Positions 38,201-48,499 of a DNA stretch of 64,000 bases are shown here, piece after piece. Both the position numbers and the translations under genes were made by a program. Location of the stretch: contig SIJG01000123.1 in the NCBI GenBank assembly GCA_023374025.1, forward strand, positions 168,388 through 232,387. Reading direction: 5' to 3'. The notes below the pieces were generated by a model. That model saw only the letters and a program-made list of their open reading frames with translations, searched no databases and was not told the DNA's origin. Within the stretch, counting starts at the first letter, position 1, and each line of letters opens with the position of its first letter. Origin of the DNA: Heterodera schachtii (taxonomy: Eukaryota; Nematoda; Chromadorea; Rhabditida; Heteroderidae).

Positions 38201-41200
38201 GTCAGAACAATCATTTTTATAAGCGAAATGAGCAAAATGATGAGCGGAAAAAAATATTGGAAAAAATCAATTCAAACGAAAAATACAAGTCTACTGAATA
38301 AAAAATTAACATGTACGAGGGAACAAGTTAATAAACATTAGGTGAACAAACCTAAAAAGTTAACAATTCTTTTGGTTTGAAAATATAATGATAATTTATT
38401 GAAAAAATAAATCTTAAAGAAATTAAAATCAAAATTCATACTTAAATTGTCAACTTATTTATTCATATTTTTTTAAAAAGATAAATTAAAAATATTGTTA
38501 TGAAAAAAAAAAGTAAAGAAAGATATAAAATTTTTAGTTCGTCTAAATATGTTAAAATATTAAAAATTTTAAAATTTATTAAACGAAAATAATCCTTAAT
38601 CGTTTTAAATAGATTTAAATATATATAGTGTCCTATGTACACTGAACGAATGACTGAATATGAATATTCTAAAAGTGAAAAATTATAATTATAAAAACAT
38701 TCAAAAACGTAAAAGTAATCTAAAACCATTAAACAATTTCATTCAAAAACAATAAAAGAAGTAAATAAAAATTAAGAAATTGACAAAACATAATAAATAA
38801 TTCAAATTTATTGTCTATTTTTTTGAAATGTTGCTATCGTTGAAAATTAATGGATACTCTAATTGAAAAAAGGTTACTAATATTTTAAATATTTTACCTT
38901 AAAAAGAAATTTTATATAATTTTGAATAGATGGCTTAAATTTGAAGATACCATTTAATTTGTGCTGAAATTAAAAGATTAAATAACTTTTAAATAAAATA
39001 CCTAAATATTAATAAATATGATTCTAAAATATGCAATGGCAATGATGAGCAATACCTAAAAAAGGGGAAATCAAGATAATTTCTAAAGTATTAAATCATA
39101 ATTAGTTTTACATCCAATAAATAATCATTTAAATTGAAACAATAATTTGTCAATTAAGATATAAAAACTTTTCTATTAATTTTAATTTAATTTAAAATAT
39201 GAAAAAAATTTGTATGACAGAAAATCGAATTTTCTCATAAAATTTCATTAAAGTGCAAAAATACAATCGAAATAAATTATTGATTAAAATAAAATAAGAA
39301 ACCACCGTAAAACATCAATAAATATTTAAAAGAATTTAATTAATAATTTGAACTTTTACTAATAAAATTTTAATATATGTTCTTCTGAGAAGCAATTTAT
39401 AAATTAGATTTAAATCAATTATTTTTAAATTCTTAATAAAAAATAAACCTATTTTTCAAAATAAAAGTGGGTGCGAAAAAAGAATGAATACAAAGCATTC
39501 CAATTAAATAAAAAATAATTTCCAAGTAATTAAAATAATTAATTTGATTGTTATAATAAAATGTTTAAAAGTAATAAATTATATTGCAAATGAATGTTTG
39601 CTCGGTTGCGATTAATAATTTTATTTACAAAACATAAGAATTTTCCTTCACATTCATTTAAAATTTCATTGAATAAAATAACGATAAACTGAGGATCAAA
39701 AAAATGAATGTAGACGACAAGATGTAGATAAAAATATTTTAATTAAGTGTAACAAAATTTAATTCAATTGAAATATAATAATTTTAATTTTTTTTTCTGA
39801 AACACCAAATAATTTGCTTTTACCAAAGAAGAATACAAAAATTACAGTCGAGATCAAAAGCTTTATAGTTTAATTATTTGTATATTAAAACCTAGATTTA
39901 TTTAGCCTTTTCTTGATTTAATTAAATATATATTTAAAAAATATATGTTTTGCAAGAAATTCAGATATTAGTTTAAAATAAATAAAGACTTACTGTGCAA
40001 AATTTGAAAATACACGTGAACTTCAAAAAAAAATAGAAACTGATGCTACTACATAGAGCGAGGAAAATGACCCTTGAAATGGACTAAGAAAATTAAAAAT
40101 TAGTAAATTTCATAATATTTAAACAGATGAAAACTAAGAATATTTATACCTTATGTGAAAATGCTTAGAAAATGCTTAAAATTTGAAAAAATTCATTAAA
40201 AAAATTAATTATAAACTAATGATTAAAAAGAAAAAAAAAGTTCTTAAAGAAAATTGATTTAATCATAAGGTCAAAATTTAAATTTTATATTTACATTGGA
40301 TATTTGAAAATAATTACAAAAGGGAAATTTTATTACTCTATTTAAAAACGAAAACTCAATTAAATCCCTATAAAAATGAAATATTCGGTTATTATAGCAT
40401 ATTTATAAATAAATTACAATATAAAAATATGAGTCAAAAACTTTTTTTAAAAAGGAAAACGCTGTGTTATAAAATTGTGAAAGTATATAAATAATAAACA
40501 AAATGTATCTAATATTTGTAAAAAATGTCAAATGGGACGAAATGTTATCCTTGTTACTAGGCTCCATTCACAAATAAAATTAAAGAACATAAAAAATTTT
40601 ATATTAAATCAGGGTACATTTCGACGATTCATGACCGCTCGTTTTATTGGACACGAAAAAGGTTTTTAAATATACTTTTAAATAATCATTTTAATACTAC
40701 AAATTAAATAATTACTTGCAAATTGTATAAGATAACATTATGGAACTAATAAAGAAATAATCAAAGAAAAACTTAAAAATTAAATACCACCTGCATATTG
40801 GCAAAAAAGCCACCCGCTGATTAAAAAATATTAAATTAAAAATACTAATAAAAACATGGATTAAAATAGGTAAAAATGGTTGCAAAATTACTTAAATATA
40901 TAAAATAATTCATGGATTTTCAAAAAATATAAAATTACAAAAATTAAATATTTAAAATTTAGGAAAAAAGATAAAGAAATATTGAAAATAATTTAACATT
41001 ATATTTTAACACTGAAAACGACGATTTATTTATTTATCGAACAAACCACAATGAAAACTACGATGTTTTTCTCATAAACAAAAGAGTCGAGACGTGGAAG
41101 AACTAATGATAATAAACAAAAAGCAGAAAGTAAATTCAAAAATACGAAAAAATAAATAATATTTATATGCGTTTTTCTAAACCATTATAAAAAAAATTTA

Positions 41201-42299
41201 AACAAAATTTTGAATTAACAAATATATATAAAAATGTATTAAGCACATGAATAAATAAAACTCAATTTTTTGTTCTAATAATTTAAATGAAATAATAATA
41301 ATTTTTTTAATTAATTATTAATTTATAAATTTATTTTAAAAAAATAAAGCAATTAATAAAGGCATGAAAAAAATAAAATGATTGAAAAAGATATACATAG
41401 TTTCACAAAAAATTTGAGTAAAATTAAAATAATTACATATTAAATTATTCAAAAAATATTTGTTAAAAGACTATAAAATAATAAAAAAAAACAAATTGAT
41501 TTTTCAAAGGAAAGTGGATGCGAAAAAAGAGTAAATATAAAGATAATTAATAAATTAATCCAAATTATATTGAAAATGAATAAGGATAAAATAATTCAAT
41601 CACTCAAAAAAGCTTAGAGAAAATAGAAAACTGCTGAAAAATTGATTACTTACATATTATTCGCTTAAAATATTAATCTTAAAAACTGATGAGGTCAAAA
41701 AATTAAAATATTGCAAAAAACATTTGACTTAAAAATAAATATATAAGTAATTTTTTTCTCAATTTTTTATAATCTTTATTAGTTTTTGATTTAATTAAAA
41801 TATTACATCAAATGAAACAGAAAGCTACAACACGAGTATTTATAATACAAGGCAGTAAATACGCGAGAGACTCGGAAAAGAACAGATGCTTTACTTGTCG
41901 ACAAGAATATAATACCAATAGAATGAAGGGAAAAAAAAAGAACAATTTTTCTAATTTATAATGCAATTCACGAAAACAGTGGGCGAATTTGAATCGCATT
42001 TTTTCCCAATACCGAAATAAATAAATTTAAAATATGTACGACGGAAATTAAGAACAAAATATTTATGAATGATAATTGCTAAAAAAAACAATAAACGTTT
42101 GAGATGAAAACTGTAAGAATTTGACAATTATCTTGTCAGAATAAGATTTAAACAATTACACAAAATCCCGAAAAAATAAACATGGGAAAATTAGTAATTA
42201 AAAAGATATAAGCCCAAAGTAATAAAAAGGTTGATAATAAACACAAAAATGTAGAAATATTTACAAAATTAACCAAATAAAGTCCGTTAAGTGGCCAGT
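35206..42299. other. AT-rich DNA, no gene seen
   Basis: About 7 kb of stop-rich sequence. Only weak internal similarities are visible: AAATAAGAAACCACCGT at about 39290 also occurs at about 31305, and a GTGCGAAAAAAGA block at about 39470 resembles 41515. A diverged end of the 2.7-kb MITE family lies at about 37967-38013. None supports a gene. Confidence 0.5.
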
Positions 42300-43414
42300 A
42301 AAATAAAAAAATAAAAACACAAAATTATTTTTGTGTTAAAATATATGTAATCAAAAACTCAAAAAGAAATTTTGTATTTTAAAGAAATTTTGAGTATAAA
42401 AAAATATATTCCTCTTTCTGCAGAGAATTTATAAATAAGAAAATTTACGAAGAAGCAAAAAATGTAATCAGCAAAACGAACAATAAATATAAAAAAGAAG
42501 CGTAATTTTTGAAAATTAACAACTCTAAAGAAGAGAATTCATTTACATGCTAATCCAGAGGGTGAATGCGTGCTTACAAAACAATTAATAAAAACCAAAG
42601 AAATTAAGAAACAAAATTAATTTTAAGTAAATTGCTTATCAAATTTATCAACTCATAACTAGGGCTGCGACTTTTAGTGACAAAAAATTTCAAATTATTT
42701 AACTAAAATAGTGAGCAAAAATGCCAAAATAGTGAGGAAATAGTGGCAAAAAGTGCGAAATAGTGGCGAATAGTGACATAATTTTCATTCAATAATTGAG
42801 CAAAAAATTTATATTCACTGGTTGCAGTTGCAAATGAAGTAAATTTCCTTTCTAAGGTTTTCTTAGCAAATATTGACATTTTTTTAAACCAAAAATTTGT
42901 CAAGAAAAAAAATTGTGGGAAATTTTATAACAATTTTCCATTTCTTAGTGGTATTTTGGAAAAAATTTTAGATCGATTTTTATGAGTGTATATTTTGGTT
43001 TTATTGCATTTTTGTTAAGGAATTTTCCAAAAAATGCTGAAATAGTGAAATATAGTGACAAAACGCCAAAATAGTGATTTCTAGTGCCTGATAGTAAGAT
43101 CCAAATCGAAAATTTTCAACGCAGAAATGCGTTTTTTGAGCTTCTTTCTTCAAAACAATTGAGCAAAAAAAAATAGTTAAATCACTAAAAATCGCAGCCT
43201 TCTTACCCTTAACTTATTTTATTTATTGTGTATAATTTTTTTTATTCTATAGTAACATCATGTATAATAATAAATAAAAACAAAACTTTAAATGAAAAAA
43301 ATTGTTTTTTTAAAGCTTAAAATATTAAAAAGCAGATATGAAAAAATTATTTTAAAATTATTAAAATTGCGCATGGAAAATTGAGATTGTGGATTTTGTA
43401 CATTTTTGGAATAG
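42300..43414 (+). repeat. Segmental duplication, copy 1 (5' part)
   Basis: The sequence outside the hAT insertion aligns with about 55880-56100 and 58431-58826. Markers are CCAGAGGGTGAATGC (42555 and 55961) and TAAGTAAATTGCTT. The segment resumes at 48500 after the LTR element. Confidence 0.75.
42652..43213. mobile_element. Old hAT element with AATAGTG subterminal repeats
   Basis: The element is about 42660-43205 (546 bp). Its ends are inverted: TAGGGCTGCGACTTTTAGTGA-like on the left and a form with a 3-base insertion on the right. AATAGTG-type motifs repeat in both subterminal zones. The flanks CTCATAAC (42652-42659) and CCCTTAAC (43206-43213) look like a decayed 8-bp duplication. The paralogous segment at 56072-56080 reads CCATAACTT straight through, which is an empty site. 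No transposase. Confidence 0.75.
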
Positions 43415-43419
43415 GTATA

Positions 43420-43687
43420 TGTTCGGTAGACGCCATTTGAATTTGTGTGGCATTATGTTTTGTTATTTTCCCCCTCCACACATTCGTTATTGACCCCTCA
43501 TATATTTTGCATAAATACCCCTCCTCCTTCCTCCCTCATTCACTTCTTCTGTTCACTTTGTCATTTTCTCCTCTTTCCTCTGTGACCCAATTTTCCAATC
43601 AATATTTAATTTATTGTTCGCCTTGTCCCCTTTTTATTTTGTTTGAATAAACTTTTGGTTTATTCACTTGGACATAGCGGCGTAACA
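43420..43687 (+). repeat. 5' LTR
   Basis: 268 bp, beginning TGTTCGG and ending GTAACA. It differs from the 3' LTR by one transition (G43432 against A48240) and one T in a T run. TATATTTT near 43501 and ATAAATA just after could serve as a promoter box. AATAAA at 43646-43651 is a candidate polyadenylation signal. Confidence 0.95.
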
Positions 43688-43690
43688 AAT

Positions 43691-43708
43691 TGGCGACGCC
43701 CGCTCTGA
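43691..43708 (+). promoter_or_regulatory. Candidate tRNA primer-binding site
   Basis: TGGCGACGCCCGCTCT starts three bases after the 5' LTR. TGG is the complement of tRNA CCA. The TGGCGAC start resembles arginine-tRNA-primed elements, but I cannot match the full site to a specific tRNA. Confidence 0.6.
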
Positions 43709-43748
43709 TTGGACTCATCTTTTTGGCTTCAAATTTGTAAGTTTGAAA

Positions 43749-43955
43749 GCCAATCGGCTATTCATTTTCAGTTTTGTCTTTTGGACATATCTTCTGAAAA
43801 GCCGAGCCGGCATTCATTCTTCATAAAAGCCAGTCGGCTCTCAAAATTCGTCAAATAAGCCAAGTCTGGCAAATCTTCGACAAAGCCGAGACGGCACAGC
43901 TTCAAATTCGTTAAGCCGAGTCGGCAAAGGAAAACGAATTCAAAACCGAGTCGGT
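43749..43955 (+). repeat. Seven GCCGAGTCGGC-like palindromes in the leader
   Basis: Palindromic cores lie at 43749-43758, 43801-43811, 43829-43838, 43859-43870, 43885-43895, 43915-43925 and 43945-43955. After the first, spacing is 26-30 bp. Arms such as GCCGA/TCGGC are kept while the centre varies, and the last copy has changed both arms to ACCGA/TCGGT. They sit between the primer-binding site and the gag start, where packaging or translation-control elements usually lie. Their role is inferred only. Confidence 0.85.
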
Positions 43956-43971
43956 TCGTCATTCTTCAAAA

Positions 43972-46900
43972 ATGCCAGCACAGCAGGACCCAGCCATTGA
44001 CCAGTTGGTCAGGTTGCTTGGAGAACAGCAGCAAATTGCGAGGCAGCAAGCGGATCAAATCGCACAACTGCTCGCCAATAATGCGGCTGCTGCTGCACCT
44101 GCTGCCATTCAACCTCAACAAGTTCACGACACAATTCCATCGCTTCCGGACATCAATCCATTCGAGTGCTGCGATGATAAGAGCAAAGTCACCGAATGGC
44201 TCGAGCGCTTCCAATTCGCTCTTGACTGCACCGCACCGAACGCGAAGGACTTGACGAAAGTCAAATGTCTAATGAACAAATTGAGTGAAGGGGCATTCTC
44301 GGAGTACAGCCGATCTGTATTGCCGTCAGTGGTCACTGATTTTGGATTTGACGACACAATCAAAAAGCTGCAAAAGCTTTTCAGTCGTCCACAATCGATT
44401 TTTGTCGACAGATATGAATGTTTGAAAGCCGAAAGAGGGCATGGTGAAGATTTTCGACAATTTGTGAACAGACACAGAAAGTTGCTCCAAGAGTTCAAAT
44501 TTGACATTTTGAACAAGGAACAATTCCACTGTCTCATGCTTCTGACTGCACTGAAGTCCCACAGCGATTCTGCCTTGCGCCAGCGCATTTTGGCCAAGCT
44601 TACAGCAGACGGGGACAATGTCAAATATGACAACATTGTGGAAGATTTACAGGTTTACCTGTCCACAATCGCCGAGGCAAAAGTCATCGAACAGCCAACC
44701 GGCACGAAGAATGTCTTCGCAGTCAAAAAGTGGCATGGACGCAGCAAACCGTCGGAAAAATGCCATGATCAATCGAAAAATTCGACTGATCAATCATGTT
44801 GGCGTTGCGGTAAGACCCATTCTCCCAAATCATGTCCGCACAGCAGTGTTGTCTGCAAAAAGTGCAATAAATCTGGACATTTGGAGAAGATGTGCGAGAA
44901 GCACCAGGCCTGGGTCAAGAAAAATTTGGCAAAGAATGCCAACCAACGAAAACAAGCCAATTCTGTTAGGCTTGGAGGGTTGAAGATTAACTTGGTTAAT
45001 CAACCCAAACGCCTGATCGAAGCGCCCGTCAGCGTCGATGGGAACGCAATCGAATTCGTGATGGACCCGGGTGCCGAAATCACGGTGCTAAACAAGGAAT
45101 CGCATCAATTGATTGGCACTCGGCTGAGCCCCTGCAGTGAGCAGGCGTTCTATCACGATGGATCCCAATGCCGGTTGTTTGGCAAGGGATCAGCAACATT
45201 TTCGATCGGAGGGCGTAAGACAAAAGGAACATTTTATGTATCCGACGAAGGATCATTAAACCTTTTGGGGATCGATATGCTTGATGCTTTGGGTCTTATG
45301 GACTCATTTCGGACGAATCTGGAAGATGTTTTGAAGCTCAACAATGTCCAATTTTCGGAACAGGATTCGACTTTGAAAATTTTGAAAGACAAATTTTCTC
45401 GACTGTTTGCCGATGGACTTGGCCGATGCGTGAAGGCAAAAGCCCGATTGGAGCTGAAACACGACGCCGTTCCTGTGTATTGCCGACCTCGTCCTGTGCC
45501 ATACAACACCAGATTGGTGGTTGAGGCCGAATTGGACCGGCTTATGGAACTCGGAGTCATTCGTCCGGTGGAACACACTCGTTGGGCCGCACCCATTGTT
45601 GTGGTCAAAAAGGCCAACGGTTCCACGCGCGTATGCGCTGACTTTTCAACTGGGTTGAACAGTGCACTTCTGTTGCATCAGCACCCCTTACCAGTGCCCG
45701 AGGACATATTCGCGACACTGAACGGAGGACAAGTGTTCTCCCAGATCGATCTCAAAGATGCGTATTTGCAGATTGAATTGGACGACAATTCGAAGGAATT
45801 GTGTACCATCGCAACGCATCGTGGTAACTTTGAGTACCAAAGGCTTCCTTTTGGCGTAAAATCCGCCCCAGGAATTTTTCAATCCATTATGGATTCGATG
45901 TTGGCTGGCTGTAATTGCGCAATCGCATATCTGGACGATGTCATCGTTGTGAGCAGATCCGCCGATGAACATCAACAGCATTTGGCAAATGTTTTCCAAC
46001 GAATGGAAAACTTTGGATTCCGGATCAAGCCAGAGAAGTGCTCCTTCTTCCAAAGCCAAATCAAATATTTGGGCTTTATTGTCGACAAAGACGGAAGAAG
46101 GCCTGATCCCGCTAAGATCCAAGCCATTGCAGAAATGCCAGTGCCAACAAATGTTTCGGAATTGCGTTCGTTCCTCGGAATGATCAATCATTATCAGCAA
46201 TTCGTCCGAAACATGCGATTCATCAGACAACCAATGGATGAGTTGCTGAAGCAGGACGTGGCATGGAATTGGTCGAATGAATGCCAGCAGGCCTTCGATA
46301 AGGTCATCAAAATCCTGCAGTCAGACAAATTGCTGACGCATTACGACCCGGCTCGCGAAATCGTCGTTTCTGCCGATGCTTCTGAGCACGGCATTGGAGC
46401 CGTCATTGCTCATCGCTTTCCGGAAGGCAATTTGAAGGCCATCGCGCACGCATCATGCTCGCTTACGCCCGCTGAAAAGAACTATTCCCAAATTGAAAAG
46501 GAGGGATTAGCTCTGATCTACGCAGTGAAAAAGTTCCACAAATATCTGTTTGGACGCCATTTTACACTGCAAACGGATCACAAATCTTTGTTGGCCATTT
46601 TTGGCAACAAAAAGGGAATAAAAGCGTGCACAGCAAATCGATTGCAGCGTTGGGCCATCACGCTTTTGGGCTACGACTTCGACATTGAATACAAAAGCAC
46701 GTCAGAATTTGGGCATGCCGATGTTTTGTCGAGACTGATTGCGAAAACGCCATTCCCGGACGATGAAAGAATTGTGGCAAGTATTAGCACTGCTGGAAAT
46801 TTAGTGCTGAACGCCATTGAAAAAGGACTTCCAATTGTCAATGAGAATCTGATCAGAGCCGCTGATCAGGATCAGACAATCAAGAAGGTCAAAAAGTTTG

Positions 46901-48171
46901 TCAAAACTCAATGGCCCAACAAAAAGGCAATTTCTGACGAACTTCAGCCATTCCACCGCAGGCGAGACGCATTGACAATCGAGAATGATTGTTTGCTTTA
47001 TTCCGAACGAGTTGTGGTCCCTGCCTCTCTGCAAAATGAGGTATTGCAACTTCTGCACAAAGGGCACCCCGGAATAAAACGGATGAAAAGCCTCGCGCGC
47101 CAATACGTTTATTGGCCTGGAATGGACGAGCACATAGAAAACGTGGTAAAATCCTGCCAACCGTGTGCTGCAGAAGCAAAAGCACCAGTGAAGACCGAAC
47201 TTCACTCTTGGCCGAAAACGGATGGTCCATGGAAACGAATTCACATGGACTATGCCGGACCGTTCTTCGGAAAGATGTTCCTCATCATCGTGGACTCTTT
47301 CTCGAAGTGGCCCGAAGTTTTCGAGATGCGCTCGTCCGGAACAGCCGCAACAATTGAAAAGTTGCGTGGCCTTTGCACAACTTTTGGCTTGCCGGAGACT
47401 TTGGTCACCGACAACGGCACCCAATTTACGTCCAACGAATTTAAGCAATTCGTCACTCAAAACGGCATTACCCACCTATTTTCGGCGCCTTATAACCCCA
47501 TGTCAAATGGGCAGGCTGAACGTTTTGTGGACACGTTCAAACGAACGTCCCGAAAATTAAAAGGGGAGGGAATTGCCAGCGCATTGGAGACATTTTTGGT
47601 CACGTACAGGACAACGCCAAGCGAGTCGCTGAATGGCAAAAGTCCGGCCGAAATGTTCCTCCAGCGCAAAGTTCGGACAACTTTGGACCTGCTTAAGCCA
47701 AAACCGAAACAGCCGATCATCCGTGACGAAGCAATGGAAAGGACATTCAACCGGCGCTTCGGAGCAAAACCGAGATATTTCTCAGTTGGAGACAAGGTTT
47801 ATGCTCGACATCGGCTGTTGCAACAATGGAGAGCTGGACGTGTCACGACTTCGAAAGGAGTGATGTACGACGTGGAATTCCCGAACGGATTAACATCCCG
47901 TTTCCACGCCAACCAGCTGATCAAGAGGGACACCGATCAAATGGACACTGATCCACTGGACGTGTTTAATGAAGAATTTGGTTTGCCAAACGTGGCACAG
48001 CAACCAAATCAGCGCCCAAACGTGGCCGTGGTTGAACCGAACATTGTGATCAATGCTGAGCCAGCAAATGATCCACCGCCCGCCGAACAACAGCAAAATT
48101 CGCCGAATATTCCTCGACGACAGTACCCGAAGCGGAACCGTCGTCCGCCCGATCGCTACTCACCGAAGTGA
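43972..48171 (+). CDS. Gag-Pol polyprotein of a Ty3/gypsy retrotransposon
   Basis: One uninterrupted frame of 1,399 residues. The Gag part (1 to about 320) starts with a Q/A-rich helix and ends in two zinc knuckles, CX2CX3HX4C from C276 and CX2CX4HX4C from C295 to C308. Protease has DPGA at 365-368 in place of the usual DTGA or DSGA. Reverse transcriptase (about 500-690) has the catalytic YLDD at 653-656. RNase H shows D802, E842 and D869. Integrase has a zinc-binding HX2H...CX2C (H1029, H1032, C1062, C1065) and the D1093, D1147, E1183 triad with D-35-E spacing. PR-RT-RH-IN order defines Ty3/gypsy, and CADFSTGLN and PLPVPEDIF resemble the Mag/K02A2.6 group. Gag and Pol are fused without a frameshift. 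The product would form particles and copy and insert the element. Codon use is far less AT-biased than the surroundings. Confidence 0.97.
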   Translation: MPAQQDPAIDQLVRLLGEQQQIARQQADQIAQLLANNAAAAAPAAIQPQQVHDTIPSLPDINPFECCDDKSKVTEWLERFQFALDCTAPNAKDLTKVKCLMNKLSEGAFSEYSRSVLPSVVTDFGFDDTIKKLQKLFSRPQSIFVDRYECLKAERGHGEDFRQFVNRHRKLLQEFKFDILNKEQFHCLMLLTALKSHSDSALRQRILAKLTADGDNVKYDNIVEDLQVYLSTIAEAKVIEQPTGTKNVFAVKKWHGRSKPSEKCHDQSKNSTDQSCWRCGKTHSPKSCPHSSVVCKKCNKSGHLEKMCEKHQAWVKKNLAKNANQRKQANSVRLGGLKINLVNQPKRLIEAPVSVDGNAIEFVMDPGAEITVLNKESHQLIGTRLSPCSEQAFYHDGSQCRLFGKGSATFSIGGRKTKGTFYVSDEGSLNLLGIDMLDALGLMDSFRTNLEDVLKLNNVQFSEQDSTLKILKDKFSRLFADGLGRCVKAKARLELKHDAVPVYCRPRPVPYNTRLVVEAELDRLMELGVIRPVEHTRWAAPIVVVKKANGSTRVCADFSTGLNSALLLHQHPLPVPEDIFATLNGGQVFSQIDLKDAYLQIELDDNSKELCTIATHRGNFEYQRLPFGVKSAPGIFQSIMDSMLAGCNCAIAYLDDVIVVSRSADEHQQHLANVFQRMENFGFRIKPEKCSFFQSQIKYLGFIVDKDGRRPDPAKIQAIAEMPVPTNVSELRSFLGMINHYQQFVRNMRFIRQPMDELLKQDVAWNWSNECQQAFDKVIKILQSDKLLTHYDPAREIVVSADASEHGIGAVIAHRFPEGNLKAIAHASCSLTPAEKNYSQIEKEGLALIYAVKKFHKYLFGRHFTLQTDHKSLLAIFGNKKGIKACTANRLQRWAITLLGYDFDIEYKSTSEFGHADVLSRLIAKTPFPDDERIVASISTAGNLVLNAIEKGLPIVNENLIRAADQDQTIKKVKKFVKTQWPNKKAISDELQPFHRRRDALTIENDCLLYSERVVVPASLQNEVLQLLHKGHPGIKRMKSLARQYVYWPGMDEHIENVVKSCQPCAAEAKAPVKTELHSWPKTDGPWKRIHMDYAGPFFGKMFLIIVDSFSKWPEVFEMRSSGTAATIEKLRGLCTTFGLPETLVTDNGTQFTSNEFKQFVTQNGITHLFSAPYNPMSNGQAERFVDTFKRTSRKLKGEGIASALETFLVTYRTTPSESLNGKSPAEMFLQRKVRTTLDLLKPKPKQPIIRDEAMERTFNRRFGAKPRYFSVGDKVYARHRLLQQWRAGRVTTSKGVMYDVEFPNGLTSRFHANQLIKRDTDQMDTDPLDVFNEEFGLPNVAQQPNQRPNVAVVEPNIVINAEPANDPPPAEQQQNSPNIPRRQYPKRNRRPPDRYSPK

Positions 48172-48216
48172 TCTGAGGACCGAGGCTTGCTGATCAGATG
48201 GAAGGAAGACTCTTTT

Positions 48217-48227
48217 AAAAGGGGAGG
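48217..48227 (+). promoter_or_regulatory. Polypurine tract
   Basis: AAAAGGGGAGG directly abuts the 3' LTR and would prime plus-strand DNA synthesis. Confidence 0.9.
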
Positions 48228-48494
48228 TGTTCGGTAGACACCATTTGAATTTGTGTGGCATTATGTTTTGTTATTTCCCCCTCCACACATTCGTTATTGA
48301 CCCCTCATATATTTTGCATAAATACCCCTCCTCCTTCCTCCCTCATTCACTTCTTCTGTTCACTTTGTCATTTTCTCCTCTTTCCTCTGTGACCCAATTT
48401 TCCAATCAATATTTAATTTATTGTTCGCCTTGTCCCCTTTTTATTTTGTTTGAATAAACTTTTGGTTTATTCACTTGGACATAGCGGCGTAACA
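48228..48494 (+). repeat. 3' LTR
   Basis: 267 bp, almost identical to 43420-43687. AATAAA at 48453-48458 is the likely polyadenylation signal of the element. Confidence 0.95.
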
Positions 48495-48499
48495 GTATA

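Larger units (their letters stand above)
43415..48499 (+). mobile_element. Complete Ty3/gypsy (Mag-like) LTR retrotransposon
   Basis: The element is 43420-48494, flanked by the direct 5-bp duplication GTATA (43415-43419 and 48495-48499). It has two LTRs of about 267 bp, a candidate primer-binding site, a palindrome-rich leader, one continuous Gag-Pol frame and a polypurine tract. The paralogous segment has the empty site near GTATA at 58827-58831. All catalytic motifs are present and the LTRs differ at two positions only, so insertion was recent and the copy may be active. No envelope frame is present. Confidence 0.95.

Noticed and set aside
43768..43962. Antisense frame with repeated RLGF residues
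   Set aside because: Arises from the roughly 30-bp periodic palindromes in the retrotransposon leader; no start context or independent support.
44124..47795. Several long antisense and alternate-frame ORFs
   Set aside because: Shadows of the well-supported Gag-Pol frame.
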